A stretch of 64,000 bases of DNA from Caryophanon latum (lineage in GTDB: Bacteria > Bacillota > Bacilli > Bacillales_A > Planococcaceae): positions 55,615 to 119,614 of the forward strand of contig NZ_MATO01000028.1 of the NCBI RefSeq assembly GCF_001700325.1, read 5' to 3'. Under the pieces are notes generated by a model. That model made no database searches, was not told the origin of the DNA, and worked only from the letters and a program-made list of their open reading frames with translations. Shown piece by piece: positions 56,170 through 64,000 of the stretch (positions within the stretch are counted from its first letter, which is position 1; each line of letters opens with the position of its first letter). The position numbers were made by a program, and so were the translations under genes.

Positions 56170-56178
56170 TTTGAAACA

Positions 56179-56220
56179 GCCTTTAAGATTTGCTATAATC
56201 TTAAAGGCTTTTTCTTTATT
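56179..56220 (+). terminator. Terminator after trmFO
   Basis: Twelve-bp perfect stem GCCTTTAAGATT (56179-56190) with AATCTTAAAGGC (56197-56208), then TTTTTCTTTATTTT. Confidence 0.92.
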
Positions 56221-56392
56221 TTCAGCTAGCTTGACAGAAAAGACAGTATATTCATAAAAAAATATTACAAAATAGTATTTACTACTTGTCATATGATGAA
56301 ATTAAGTCTATTGTCTAATAAGTGAGCTTTTATTGGTAACGGCAATCGGCAACAAAATGAGCGATCCTTTTTTACGAATGAGGAGGAACATG

Positions 56393-57289
56393 ATGTTAAC
56401 GTTAACTGAAGCAATCGAGCGTTTTATGTATTACATTCAAGCAGAGCGTATGCTATCTATACATACTGTTCGCGAGTATCGCTATGATATAGAGCAGTTC
56501 GTCGCATTTTTACAGCGAGAGGACGTACAACATTTAGAACAAGTCACAGCTATTCATGCGCGCGCGTTTATTACAAAATTATACGAAGAACAAAAAGCGA
56601 GAACGACGATTTCGAGAAAAATTTCCTCGATTCGTTCTTTTTTTGCGTTTTTAAACAAACAATTTAATGTGGATGATACGTCGTTCAGTGCATTATTTCA
56701 TCCGAAAAAAGAGCAAAAGCTACCGCAGTTTTTTTACACGGAAGAAATTGAACAAATTTTTACGGCGAATAAAGGCGATGATTTGCAATCTATTCGCAAT
56801 ATCGCTATGTTGGAATTATTGTACGCAACTGGTGTGCGTGTAAGTGAGCTGCTTGATTTAGAACTTTCGCAAATTGATTTTCAGTACGGCTTTATCCGTG
56901 TAATTGGTAAAGGGAAAAAAGAGCGAATCGTTCCAGTTGGTCAATATGCGCTCAATGCGTTAACCTATTATATACAGTATGCACGACCACGAATTATGAA
57001 GACGAAGCAGCATGCGCATGTGTTTGTCAATATGCGTGGTGATGCGTTAACTGCAAAAGGTGTTCGATATATTTTACAGAAGATGATGGACAAAGCAGCA
57101 CTGCATTTGAAAATTTATCCGCATATGCTGCGTCATACGTTTGCGACGCATTTACTCAATAACGGCGCAGATATTCGTTCTGTTCAAGAATTGCTCGGGC
57201 ATTCACAGTTGTCTACAACGCAAGTGTATACTCACGTAACGAAAGAGCATTTGAAAAAAACATATATGAATGCACATCCAAGGGCATAG
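56393..57289 (+). CDS. xerC: Tyrosine recombinase XerC (CodV)
   Basis: 298 residues. Resolves chromosome dimers at dif together with XerD. N-terminal SAM-like DNA-binding domain (1-100) and a catalytic domain with all six residues: Arg149, Lys173, His244, Arg247, His270 and Tyr279 ([28 protein letters not shown]). Of the tandem ATGs, 56393 is chosen because AGGAGG lies six bases upstream; 56390 is too close. TTGACA at 56231 may be part of its promoter but the -10 is poor. First gene of xerC-hslV-hslU-codY. Confidence 0.95.
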   Translation: MLTLTEAIERFMYYIQAERMLSIHTVREYRYDIEQFVAFLQREDVQHLEQVTAIHARAFITKLYEEQKARTTISRKISSIRSFFAFLNKQFNVDDTSFSALFHPKKEQKLPQFFYTEEIEQIFTANKGDDLQSIRNIAMLELLYATGVRVSELLDLELSQIDFQYGFIRVIGKGKKERIVPVGQYALNALTYYIQYARPRIMKTKQHAHVFVNMRGDALTAKGVRYILQKMMDKAALHLKIYPHMLRHTFATHLLNNGADIRSVQELLGHSQLSTTQVYTHVTKEHLKKTYMNAHPRA

Positions 57290-57302
57290 AAGGAGTGGGA
57301 GT

Positions 57303-57845
57303 ATGGGACAAATTCATGCAACAACAATTTTTGCAATTCAGCACAACGGTGAATGTGCGATGGCTGGTGACGGTCAAGTAACACTCGGCAATCAAGTTGT
57401 GATGAAAGCAACAGCAAAAAAGGTGCGTCGTTTATTTAACGGACAAGTACTTGCTGGTTTTGCAGGGTCTGTAGCGGACGCTTTTACATTGTTTGAAATG
57501 TTTGAAGAAAAACTAAATGAATATAATGGCAATTTACAACGTGCAGCAGTAGAAGTAGCAAAGCAATGGCGTGGGGATAAAATGCTGCGTCAGCTAGAGG
57601 CGCTGTTACTCGTAATGGATAAAGATACGTTACTGCTCGTTTCAGGTACTGGCGAAGTAATCGAGCCAGACGATGGTATTTTAGCAATCGGCTCAGGTGG
57701 CAACTACGCGCTATCAGCAGGTCGTGCGTTGAAGAAATTTGCAGGAGATTCACTATCGGCAAAGGAAATCGCTCACGCATCGCTTGAAACAGCTGCAGAC
57801 ATTTGTGTATTTACAAATCATAATATTATTTTGGAGGTTTTATAA
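57303..57845 (+). CDS. hslV: ATP-dependent protease subunit HslV (ClpQ)
   Basis: 180 residues. Proteasome-like peptidase dodecamer that works with Hsl[13 protein letters not shown] and [17 protein letters not shown] are conserved. The start ATG 57303 follows GGAGTGGGAG. Six residues (MGQIHA) precede the Thr7-Thr8 pair that aligns with the N-terminal nucleophile of classical HslV, so either a short propeptide is removed or the active N-terminus differs; B. subtilis ClpQ uses an N-terminal Ser, which is absent here. Its TAA overlaps hslU by one base. Confidence 0.94.
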   Translation: MGQIHATTIFAIQHNGECAMAGDGQVTLGNQVVMKATAKKVRRLFNGQVLAGFAGSVADAFTLFEMFEEKLNEYNGNLQRAAVEVAKQWRGDKMLRQLEALLLVMDKDTLLLVSGTGEVIEPDDGILAIGSGGNYALSAGRALKKFAGDSLSAKEIAHASLETAADICVFTNHNIILEVL

Positions 57846-59239
57846 TGACGAAACATTTAACGCCAAAACAAATTACAGAGCATTTAAATCGCCACATTGT
57901 TGGACAAAATGATGCAAAGCGTGCGGTTGCCGTTGCATTACGTAACCGTTACCGTAGAAGCTTACTATCAGAGGATTTAAAAAATGAAGTCATTCCAAAA
58001 AATATTTTAATGATCGGCCCAACTGGTGTCGGTAAAACAGAAATTGCACGTCGTATTGCGAAGTTAACGAACGCACCGTTTATTAAAGTCGAAGCGACAA
58101 AGTTCACTGAAGTCGGGTACGTTGGTCGTGACGTGGAGTCAATGGTACGCGATTTAGTAGAGTCTTCTGTTCGTGTTGTGAAGGAAGAGAAGATGGAAGC
58201 GGTAAAAGAGCAAGCAGAGCAATTAGCAAATGAGGCAATTGTAAAGCTACTTGTACCGGTGTTACGCAAAAAGCAGGCGACACAAAATCCATTCGAAGCG
58301 TTATTTGGCGGTCAGCAGCAAGTGCAAGAAGACGATGGTGCTGAGCATGCAGAAATTCGTTCGAAGCGTGCGCAAGTTGCAATCGATTTAGCAGCAGGTA
58401 AGCTTGAGGATGAATGGGTAACGGTTGAAGTGACGGAGCAGGCACCATCGATTTTCGATGCGCTGCAAGGTTCAGGTATGGAAATGGCAGGAAGCGGCAT
58501 GCAAGATATGCTCTCAAGTTTCATGCCGAAGAAAACGAAAAATCGACGCGTGCAAGTGAAGGATGCGCGACGTATTTTAACGATTGAAGAAGCATCGAAG
58601 TTAATCGACAACGACGAAGTGACACAAGAAGCTGTTGTACGTGCGGAACAAGCTGGTATTATTTTCATCGACGAAATCGATAAGATTGCATCAAAAGGGA
58701 ACAGTGGTGGCAACACGCTCGTTTCACGTGATGGTGTACAACGTGATATTTTACCAATTATTGAAGGCTCAACTGTGACGACGAAATACGGTCCTGTGAA
58801 AACAGACTACATGTTGTTTATCGCAGCAGGCGCATTCCATGTCGCAAAGCCATCTGACTTAATCCCTGAGTTACAAGGACGCTTCCCGATTCGCGTCGAG
58901 CTAGAAAAGTTGACGAAGGAAGATTTCGTGCGCATTTTACATGAGCCGGATCAATCGCTCATTTTACAATATAAAGCATTGCTTGAAACAGAAGGTGTAA
59001 CAATCGATTTCACAGATGAGGCGATTGAGCGCATCGCAGAAATTGCGACAAATGTAAATCAGGAAACTGATAATATCGGTGCGCGTCGACTGCATACAAT
59101 TTTAGAGCGCTTATTAGAGGAATTATCATTTGAGGCTTCTGAAATTGCGCCGGCCCATATTGCTATTACACCTGCATATGTCGACCAAAAGTTAGGCGAA
59201 ATTGTGAAGAACAAAGATTTAACACAATTTATTTTATAG
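57845..59239 (+). CDS. hslU: ATP-dependent protease ATPase subunit HslU (ClpY)
   Basis: 464 residues. AAA+ unfoldase partner of HslV. Walker [14 protein letters not shown] (58-70), I domain about 110-240, Walker [12 protein letters not shown], sensor region [12 protein letters not shown], and the C-terminal LTQFIL tail that docks into HslV. Coupled to hslV. Confidence 0.97.
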   Translation: MTKHLTPKQITEHLNRHIVGQNDAKRAVAVALRNRYRRSLLSEDLKNEVIPKNILMIGPTGVGKTEIARRIAKLTNAPFIKVEATKFTEVGYVGRDVESMVRDLVESSVRVVKEEKMEAVKEQAEQLANEAIVKLLVPVLRKKQATQNPFEALFGGQQQVQEDDGAEHAEIRSKRAQVAIDLAAGKLEDEWVTVEVTEQAPSIFDALQGSGMEMAGSGMQDMLSSFMPKKTKNRRVQVKDARRILTIEEASKLIDNDEVTQEAVVRAEQAGIIFIDEIDKIASKGNSGGNTLVSRDGVQRDILPIIEGSTVTTKYGPVKTDYMLFIAAGAFHVAKPSDLIPELQGRFPIRVELEKLTKEDFVRILHEPDQSLILQYKALLETEGVTIDFTDEAIERIAEIATNVNQETDNIGARRLHTILERLLEELSFEASEIAPAHIAITPAYVDQKLGEIVKNKDLTQFIL

Positions 59240-59341
59240 CGTTTGAAGCATATTATTTTAAATAAATTGTAAAAACCTTTAGAATATTAAGTGAATTAGG
59301 AAATAAAATGATCGACTTCGATCAGGAGGATATAGATATTT

Positions 59342-60121
59342 ATGAATTTATTAGGTAAAACACGAAAAATTAACTCGATGTTACAAGCATCAGCAGGTAA
59401 GCCCGTAAACTTTAAGGAAATGGCAGATACATTAGGCGACATTATTGATGCGAACGTATTCATCGTAAGCCGCAAAGGGAAGTTACTTGGCTTATCGATT
59501 CACCAACAAATCGAAAATGAACGCATGAAAAAGATGTTTGAAGAACGTCAATTTCCTATTGAATACACACAAAACTTATTTACAATTACAGAAACATCAT
59601 CAAATATTGGCATCGACAGTGATTACACGGCATTCCCTGTAGAAAATAAAGACTTATTCCGTGATGGCTTAACGACGATCGTACCAATTATTGGTGGCGG
59701 CGAGCGTTTAGGTACGTTAATTTTAGCGCGTGTTGCAGCACAATTTGAAGATGACGATTTAATTTTAGCTGAATACGGTGCAACAGTAGTCGGTATGGAA
59801 ATCTTACGTGAAAAATCAGAGGAAATTGAAGAGGAAGCTCGTTCAAAAGCGGTCGTACAAATGGCCATTAACTCTTTATCGTATTCTGAGCTAGAAGCAA
59901 TTGAGCATATTTTCGAAGAGCTTGATGGCAACGAAGGCTTATTAGTGGCGTCTAAAATCGCAGATCGTGTTGGAATTACACGTTCAGTGATCGTGAACGC
60001 ATTACGTAAACTCGAGTCAGCTGGCGTAATCGAATCTCGTTCTTTAGGAATGAAAGGTACGTATATTAAAGTATTAAATGATAAGTTTTTAACAGCATTA
60101 GCAGAAATTAAAATGAAATAA
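59342..60121 (+). CDS. codY: GTP-sensing transcriptional repressor CodY
   Basis: 259 residues. Global regulator that senses GTP and branched-chain amino acids. N-terminal GAF domain (about 1-155), linker helix, and a C-terminal winged helix-turn-helix (about 203-231; [20 protein letters not shown]). CAGGAGG before the ATG. Last gene of the xerC-hslVU-codY group. CodY commonly represses flagellar and nutrient genes; I saw no clear CodY box in the gap before flgB. Confidence 0.97.
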   Translation: MNLLGKTRKINSMLQASAGKPVNFKEMADTLGDIIDANVFIVSRKGKLLGLSIHQQIENERMKKMFEERQFPIEYTQNLFTITETSSNIGIDSDYTAFPVENKDLFRDGLTTIVPIIGGGERLGTLILARVAAQFEDDDLILAEYGATVVGMEILREKSEEIEEEARSKAVVQMAINSLSYSELEAIEHIFEELDGNEGLLVASKIADRVGITRSVIVNALRKLESAGVIESRSLGMKGTYIKVLNDKFLTALAEIKMK

Positions 60122-60135
60122 CAGATCGCTTTTTA

Positions 60136-60163
60136 TCTTTGAATAGCTGTATCTATTCAAAGA
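60136..60163 (+). terminator. First hairpin after codY
   Basis: TCTTTGAATAG (60136-60146) with CTATTCAAAGA (60153-60163), perfect 11 bp, followed by TGGCTATTTTG, a poor T-run. Confidence 0.6.
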
Positions 60164-60179
60164 TGGCTATTTTGTGACG

Positions 60180-60231
60180 GACAGATTGTGTACTACATGA
60201 TTTACAGCATGTAGAGCATTCTGTCTTTTTT
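60180..60231 (+). terminator. Main terminator after codY
   Basis: GACAGA (60180-60185) with TCTGTC (60220-60225) and inner CTACATG with CATGTAG, then T6. Confidence 0.8.
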
Positions 60232-60502
60232 ACTATGTGTTAAAAGCGATGAAATTAATTTTACACTACATGGATGATGAAAACTGAACGTTAATAATTC
60301 CTGGATTTAAGGGTATTTATACATATTTTACTAGTTCACATGGTATGTCGTTTCGGGACAAAAGTATATACGCATAACTTAAAATAGTTATAACCGACTA
60401 GGTTATTTTAGTGAAAGACGATAGACACTGTTTCAAAAGTTAATTACAATAAGAAGTAATCAAATTTGTTGTGCTGTCACGACGTAAGCGAGGTGTAAAA
60501 GA

Positions 60503-60895
60503 ATGAATTTATTTGGAGGAACGATCGGAAATTTGGAGTCGGGGTTGAAATATTCTGCGACGAAGCAGAAAACTATTGCGCAAAATATCGCGAATGTAGA
60601 TACACCGAAATACAAAGCAAAAGATGTCAGCTTCGCTAAAATGCTAAAAGATGCAGAGATTGATACGATGTCCGCACATCGCACAGACCAACGTCATTAT
60701 GAATTTAAACAACCACAGTCGTCTGATGGTGTATACAGTTATACTAATTTACGTTATCGTCAAAATGGTAATGGTGTTGATATGGATGCAGAGCAAGCAA
60801 AGATGGCTGAAAATACGATTTATTACAATGCGCTAATCGATCGTATAAACGGCAAGCTGAATTCGTTGAAAACTGTCATTAAAGGAGGACAATAA
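60503..60895 (+). CDS. flgB: Flagellar basal-body rod protein FlgB
   Basis: 130 residues. Proximal rod subunit, exported by the flagellar type III system. N-terminal rod signature SATKQKTIAQNIANVDTPKY and a C-terminal heptad stretch (NTIYYNALIDRINGKLNSL). First gene of the flagellar operon, right after codY as in B. subtilis. GAGGTG upstream. Confidence 0.96.
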   Translation: MNLFGGTIGNLESGLKYSATKQKTIAQNIANVDTPKYKAKDVSFAKMLKDAEIDTMSAHRTDQRHYEFKQPQSSDGVYSYTNLRYRQNGNGVDMDAEQAKMAENTIYYNALIDRINGKLNSLKTVIKGGQ

Positions 60896-60897
60896 TT

Positions 60898-61362
60898 TTG
60901 TCAATTTTTCATAGTATGAATACAACAGCATCGGCATTAACTGCGCAACGTTTGCGTATGGATGTTACGTCGTCGAATATCGCGAATGTAGATACGACAC
61001 GTGGAACACAAAATGCAGATGGCACATGGGATCCATATCGTCGTAAAACCGTAACAATGACCGCACAAGAAGGTGGTTTTTCAAACTTCTTGAATCAAGC
61101 GATGGGTGTTCAAGTTAAAGATGGTGTAGGAAATGGTGTGAAAGTAACTCGAATTGGCGAAGATACTGAAACGCCTTTTAAGCTTGTATATGACCCGACA
61201 CATCCAGATGCAAACGAAGCAGGCTATGTGGAAACACCGAACGTTGACTTATTAACAGAAATGGTTGATTTAATGTCTGCAACGCGTTCGTATGAAGCAA
61301 ACATCACAGTATTTAATGCAAATAAAGCGATGTTAACAAAAGCGTTAGAAATCGGAAAATAA
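60898..61362 (+). CDS. flgC: Flagellar basal-body rod protein FlgC
   Basis: 154 residues. Rod subunit with N-terminal ALTAQRLRMDVTSSNIANVD and C-terminal VDLMSATRSYEANITVFNA. The start is TTG at 60898, nine bases after AAAGGAGG located at the end of flgB. Confidence 0.96.
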   Translation: MSIFHSMNTTASALTAQRLRMDVTSSNIANVDTTRGTQNADGTWDPYRRKTVTMTAQEGGFSNFLNQAMGVQVKDGVGNGVKVTRIGEDTETPFKLVYDPTHPDANEAGYVETPNVDLLTEMVDLMSATRSYEANITVFNANKAMLTKALEIGK

Positions 61363-61374
61363 GGGGTAGAGTAA

Positions 61375-61674
61375 ATGGCAATTACAGCGATTACAAACAA
61401 TTCGTTAGCTACAATGCAAGTTGAAAACACGAGACAAACACCTTTTGAAGCGCAACAAAACTTTGCAAATTCGCTAAAGGATGCAATTTCAAGCTTGAAT
61501 GAAAAGCAAATTGAATCGGATAAGGCGACAAACACTTTAATTTCAGGTGGCGACATTGAGTTACACGATGTAATGATTGCATCACAAAAAGCGAGTGTAG
61601 CGATGGAACTTACGATGCAAGTGCGTAACAAAGCAGTAGAGGCGTATCAAGAAATGATGCGTATGAGCGTATAA
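61375..61674 (+). CDS. fliE: Flagellar hook-basal body protein FliE
   Basis: 99 residues. Links the MS ring to the rod and is among the first export substrates. C-terminal block HDVMIASQKASVAMELTMQV and RNKAVEAYQEMMRMSV is typical. AAGGGGT upstream. Confidence 0.95.
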   Translation: MAITAITNNSLATMQVENTRQTPFEAQQNFANSLKDAISSLNEKQIESDKATNTLISGGDIELHDVMIASQKASVAMELTMQVRNKAVEAYQEMMRMSV

Positions 61675-61723
61675 CACAACTTCTAAATAGGTGGGGTACT
61701 TCACGAATACCGGAGGGTACATA

Positions 61724-63310
61724 ATGAACGAACGATTGAATAAATTTAAAACGGACTCCACCCAGTTTTGGTCGAGCCGAAGTAAAAAACAAAAAGGAAC
61801 GATTATCGGTTCCATTATTGCAGTCATCTTATTAGCGGCTGCATTAACGTTCTTTTTAACGAGAACAACGTATGTACCATTATTTACAGATTTAACACTA
61901 GAGGAAGCAGCACAAGTGAAAACATCACTTGATGGGTTAGCTGTAGATTATCAAATTGGTACGGGGGGTACATCTATTAGTGTGCCAGAAGATCAATTAG
62001 AATCATTAAAGCTACAATTGGCGTCTGAAGGTGTACCGAGCGGAGCAGGAGACGGTTATTCAACGTTTTGGAATAACGCAGGCTTTGGTATGACTGACAA
62101 CGAATTTAATGTTTTACAATTATCAGCGATGCAAACAGAGCTAGCTAATTTAATTCGTCAAATTGACGGTGTAAACGATGCAAGCGTTATGATTGCGTTA
62201 CCGGAAACAGGTGTATTTTTAAATGATTCGTCGCAGGAGCCTACAGCTACAGTTATTTTACAAACTGCATTAGGTCACCAATTCTCAGAAGACCAAATTA
62301 AAACGTTATATAATTTAGTGGCAATGAGTGTACCAAACTTAAAGCAAGAGAACATTGTCATTACGAACCAATACTCAGAAGACTTTACGTTAGTTGATAC
62401 GGGCTCATCTTCTTCAATCGTTGCAGATCAAATGATGATTAAAGAAAAGATTGAGCGTGACTTACAGCGTCAAGTACAAAGCTTATTAGGTTCATTAATG
62501 GGTGCAGGAAAAGTTGTCGTATCGGTTACAACTGATATCGATTTCAGTAAAGAAAATCGTCAAGAGGACTTATTAACACCAGTTGATGAAGAAAACATGC
62601 AAGGCATCATTATTAGTGCACAAAATATTAGCGAAACGTACACAGGTACAGGAGCGGCTGCAACGGGAGAGCCTGAAGCAGATACGACAACAGATAACTT
62701 CACAACATATAACGAAGGCACATTTGGTGACGGGGAATATGAACGTGTAGAAGAGCAATTAAACTACGGTGTAAATGAAATTCAACGTGAAATTTCAGAA
62801 AGCCCATATAAAATTCGCGATTTAGGTATCCAAGTTGTTGTAGAACCACCAACACCGGATGATCCAGCAACATTACCAGCTGGTTTAACGGAAGATGTAG
62901 AAGCGATGTTATCAACAATTGTACGTACAACAATTGATAAATCTTCTACAGGTACATTAACAGAAGAGCAAGTAGGCGAAAAAATCGTTGTTTCTGTTCA
63001 ACAATTACACGGTATGAGCGTAGACACAGCTGAAGAGAAGCCATTTATTCCTTGGTGGGCTTACGTAATTGGCGGTATTTTATTAGCTGCAATCGTATTA
63101 CTCGTTCTGTATATTATGCGCGCACGTAAAAAACGTGAAGAAGAAGAAGAGCTAGCATTAATTGAAGAGCAAGAAGAGTTAATTGTCGAAGAGATTCAAA
63201 CAGAAGATGATAGTGAAGCAACTGTTCGTCGTAAGCAATTAGAAAATATGGCAAAAGAAAAGCCAGAAGAATTTGCTAAATTATTACGTACATGGATTGC
63301 TGAAGATTAA
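61724..63310 (+). CDS. fliF: Flagellar MS-ring protein FliF
   Basis: 528 residues. Forms the membrane/supramembrane ring. TM1 about 26-46, ring-building domains about 50-230 (LIRQIDGVNDASVMIALPE), TM2 about 444-465, and an acidic C-terminal tail ending AKLLRTWIAED that binds FliG. ATG at 61724 follows GGAGGG; an earlier start at 61691 has no ribosome site. Confidence 0.96.
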   Translation: MNERLNKFKTDSTQFWSSRSKKQKGTIIGSIIAVILLAAALTFFLTRTTYVPLFTDLTLEEAAQVKTSLDGLAVDYQIGTGGTSISVPEDQLESLKLQLASEGVPSGAGDGYSTFWNNAGFGMTDNEFNVLQLSAMQTELANLIRQIDGVNDASVMIALPETGVFLNDSSQEPTATVILQTALGHQFSEDQIKTLYNLVAMSVPNLKQENIVITNQYSEDFTLVDTGSSSSIVADQMMIKEKIERDLQRQVQSLLGSLMGAGKVVVSVTTDIDFSKENRQEDLLTPVDEENMQGIIISAQNISETYTGTGAAATGEPEADTTTDNFTTYNEGTFGDGEYERVEEQLNYGVNEIQREISESPYKIRDLGIQVVVEPPTPDDPATLPAGLTEDVEAMLSTIVRTTIDKSSTGTLTEEQVGEKIVVSVQQLHGMSVDTAEEKPFIPWWAYVIGGILLAAIVLLVLYIMRARKKREEEEELALIEEQEELIVEEIQTEDDSEATVRRKQLENMAKEKPEEFAKLLRTWIAED

Positions 63311-63324
63311 AGGGAGGTACGGCT

Positions 63325-63963
63325 ATGTCTAAAAAAGATAAAGAATTATCAGGTAAACAAAAAGCTGCGCTCCTTTTAATCTCATTAGGACCAGAAGTAT
63401 CGGCCTCAGTATATAAACATTTAAGTGAAGAGGAAATCGAGCGTTTAACGCTTGAAATTTCAGGCGTTAAAAAAGTAGATTCAAAAACGAAAGAAGACAT
63501 TATTGAGGAATTTCACCAAATTGCAGTAGCTCAAGAGTATATTTCTCAAGGTGGTATTGGTTATGCAAAAACGGTGCTAGAAAAAGCGTTAGGTGAGCAG
63601 CAAGCACAAGCGATTATTAACCGTTTAACATCGTCGCTACAAGTTCGCCCGTTTGACTTTGCACGCAAAGCAGATCCAGCTCAAATTTTTAACTTTATTC
63701 AAAATGAGCATCCACAAACAATTGCGCTTATTTTATCTTATTTAGAACCAGCGCAGGCCGGTGTTATTTTATCGTCACTACCACAGGAAGTACAAGCTGA
63801 TATTGCAAAGCGTATTGCACAAATGGAGTCGACATCACCAGAAGTTATTAGTGAAATCGAATCGGTGCTTGAACGTAAGCTATCGTCAACAGTGACGCAA
63901 GATTACACAGAAACAGGTGGCGTAGATGCAGTCGTAGAAGTATTAAATGGTGTAGACCCATAG
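63325..63963 (+). pseudogene. fliG: Flagellar motor switch protein FliG, truncated
   Basis: 212 residues instead of about 338. The FliG N-terminal domain (1-100, binds FliF) and the middle domain with the EHPQ motif (128-131) are intact up to GGVDAVVEVLNGVD. The next codons are CCA TAG, and the C-terminal torque-generating domain with its charged stator-contact residues is missing. Other frames after the break show no FliG sequence. The break coincides with an IS231-like terminus starting at 63959. The rest of the gene may lie beyond an insertion outside the window. If real, rotation should be lost while FliF binding could remain. Confidence 0.8.
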
Positions 63964-64000
63964 CCATCAAGTTAAGAAAATATGTTTGAAAAATGAAGAA
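63959..64000. mobile_element. Probable left end of an IS231/IS4-like insertion sequence (partial)
   Basis: The 20 bases 63959-63978 (CATAGCCATCAAGTTAAGAA) differ at three positions from the IS231 terminal repeat as I remember it (CATGCCCATCAACTTAAGAA). They begin exactly where fliG homology ends. The bases just before, GGTGTAGACC, resemble the GGG-N5-CCC style target reported for IS231. No transposase is in view because the window ends 22 bases later. Confidence 0.55.

Larger units (their letters stand above)
60122..60502. other. Gap between codY and flgB
   Basis: Two hairpins end codY transcription (60136-60163 and 60180-60231). The remaining 270 bases should hold the fla/che promoter. TAAAAT (60381-60386) and the dyad ATAACC/GGTTAT (60391-60407) are candidates for promoter and operator, but no complete sigma-A or sigma-D promoter is convincing. 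Confidence 0.6.

Noticed and set aside
60361..60410. TAAAAT plus ATAACC/GGTTAT as the fla/che promoter and operator
   Set aside because: No acceptable -35 at 16-18 bases; kept only as a candidate in the gap note.

Overview
The window is a core chromosomal segment of a Gram-positive, low-to-moderate GC member of the Bacillales. Its gene order matches the Bacillus subtilis stretch from pyrD to fliG almost gene for gene: pyr genes, rqcH/yloC, gmk-rpoZ-coaBC-priA, def-fmt-rsmB-rlmN-prpC-prkC-rsgA-rpe-thiN, fakA, sdaAB-AA, recG, fapR-plsX-fabDG-acpP, rnc-smc-ftsY, ffh-rpsP, rimM-trmD-rplS, sucCD, topA, trmFO-xerC-hslVU-codY, flagellar genes. Protein style points to the Planococcaceae/Caryophanaceae. 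spoVM, normally between thiN and rpmB, is not there, which fits a non-sporulating genus; Caryophanon is a guess, not a demonstrated identification.

Layout. 1-1610: end of pyrD, pyrF, pyrE and a terminator. 1620-7905: an island absent from the B. subtilis order, with an AT3/SGNH acyltransferase and a convergent chemoreceptor sharing a bidirectional terminator, followed by rqcH on the minus strand. 8130-22944: nucleotide, CoA, translation-initiation, rRNA-modification and Ser/Thr phosphosignalling genes. 22997-29424: L28 on the minus strand, Asp23, fatty-acid kinase, serine dehydratase and recG. 29780-41250: the FapR-controlled lipid genes, then rnc, smc, ftsY and ffh. 41340-49230: ribosomal proteins, rRNA/tRNA maturation, signal peptidase, RNase HII and an unusual FliK-like/FlhB-C-like pair. 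49370-60121: sucCD, dprA, topA, trmFO, xerC, hslVU and codY. 60503-64000: start of the flagellar operon flgB-flgC-fliE-fliF-fliG.

The genes are ordinary; the unusual content is between them. Ten copies, some decayed, of a dispersed element of about 95-140 bp occupy nearly every large gap. The copies fold into the same multi-stem hairpin and show compensatory base changes between copies. Their outer arms differ from copy to copy yet stay self-complementary within each copy. Several lie just upstream of promoters that restart transcription inside the conserved gene string. At the right edge fliG stops after 212 codons, losing its torque-generating C-terminal domain, at a point where the sequence becomes very like the terminal inverted repeat of an IS231/IS4-type insertion sequence. 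A perfect 17-bp palindrome lies just downstream of the likely sucCD -10 box, and a canonical FapR operator overlaps the fapR transcription start.
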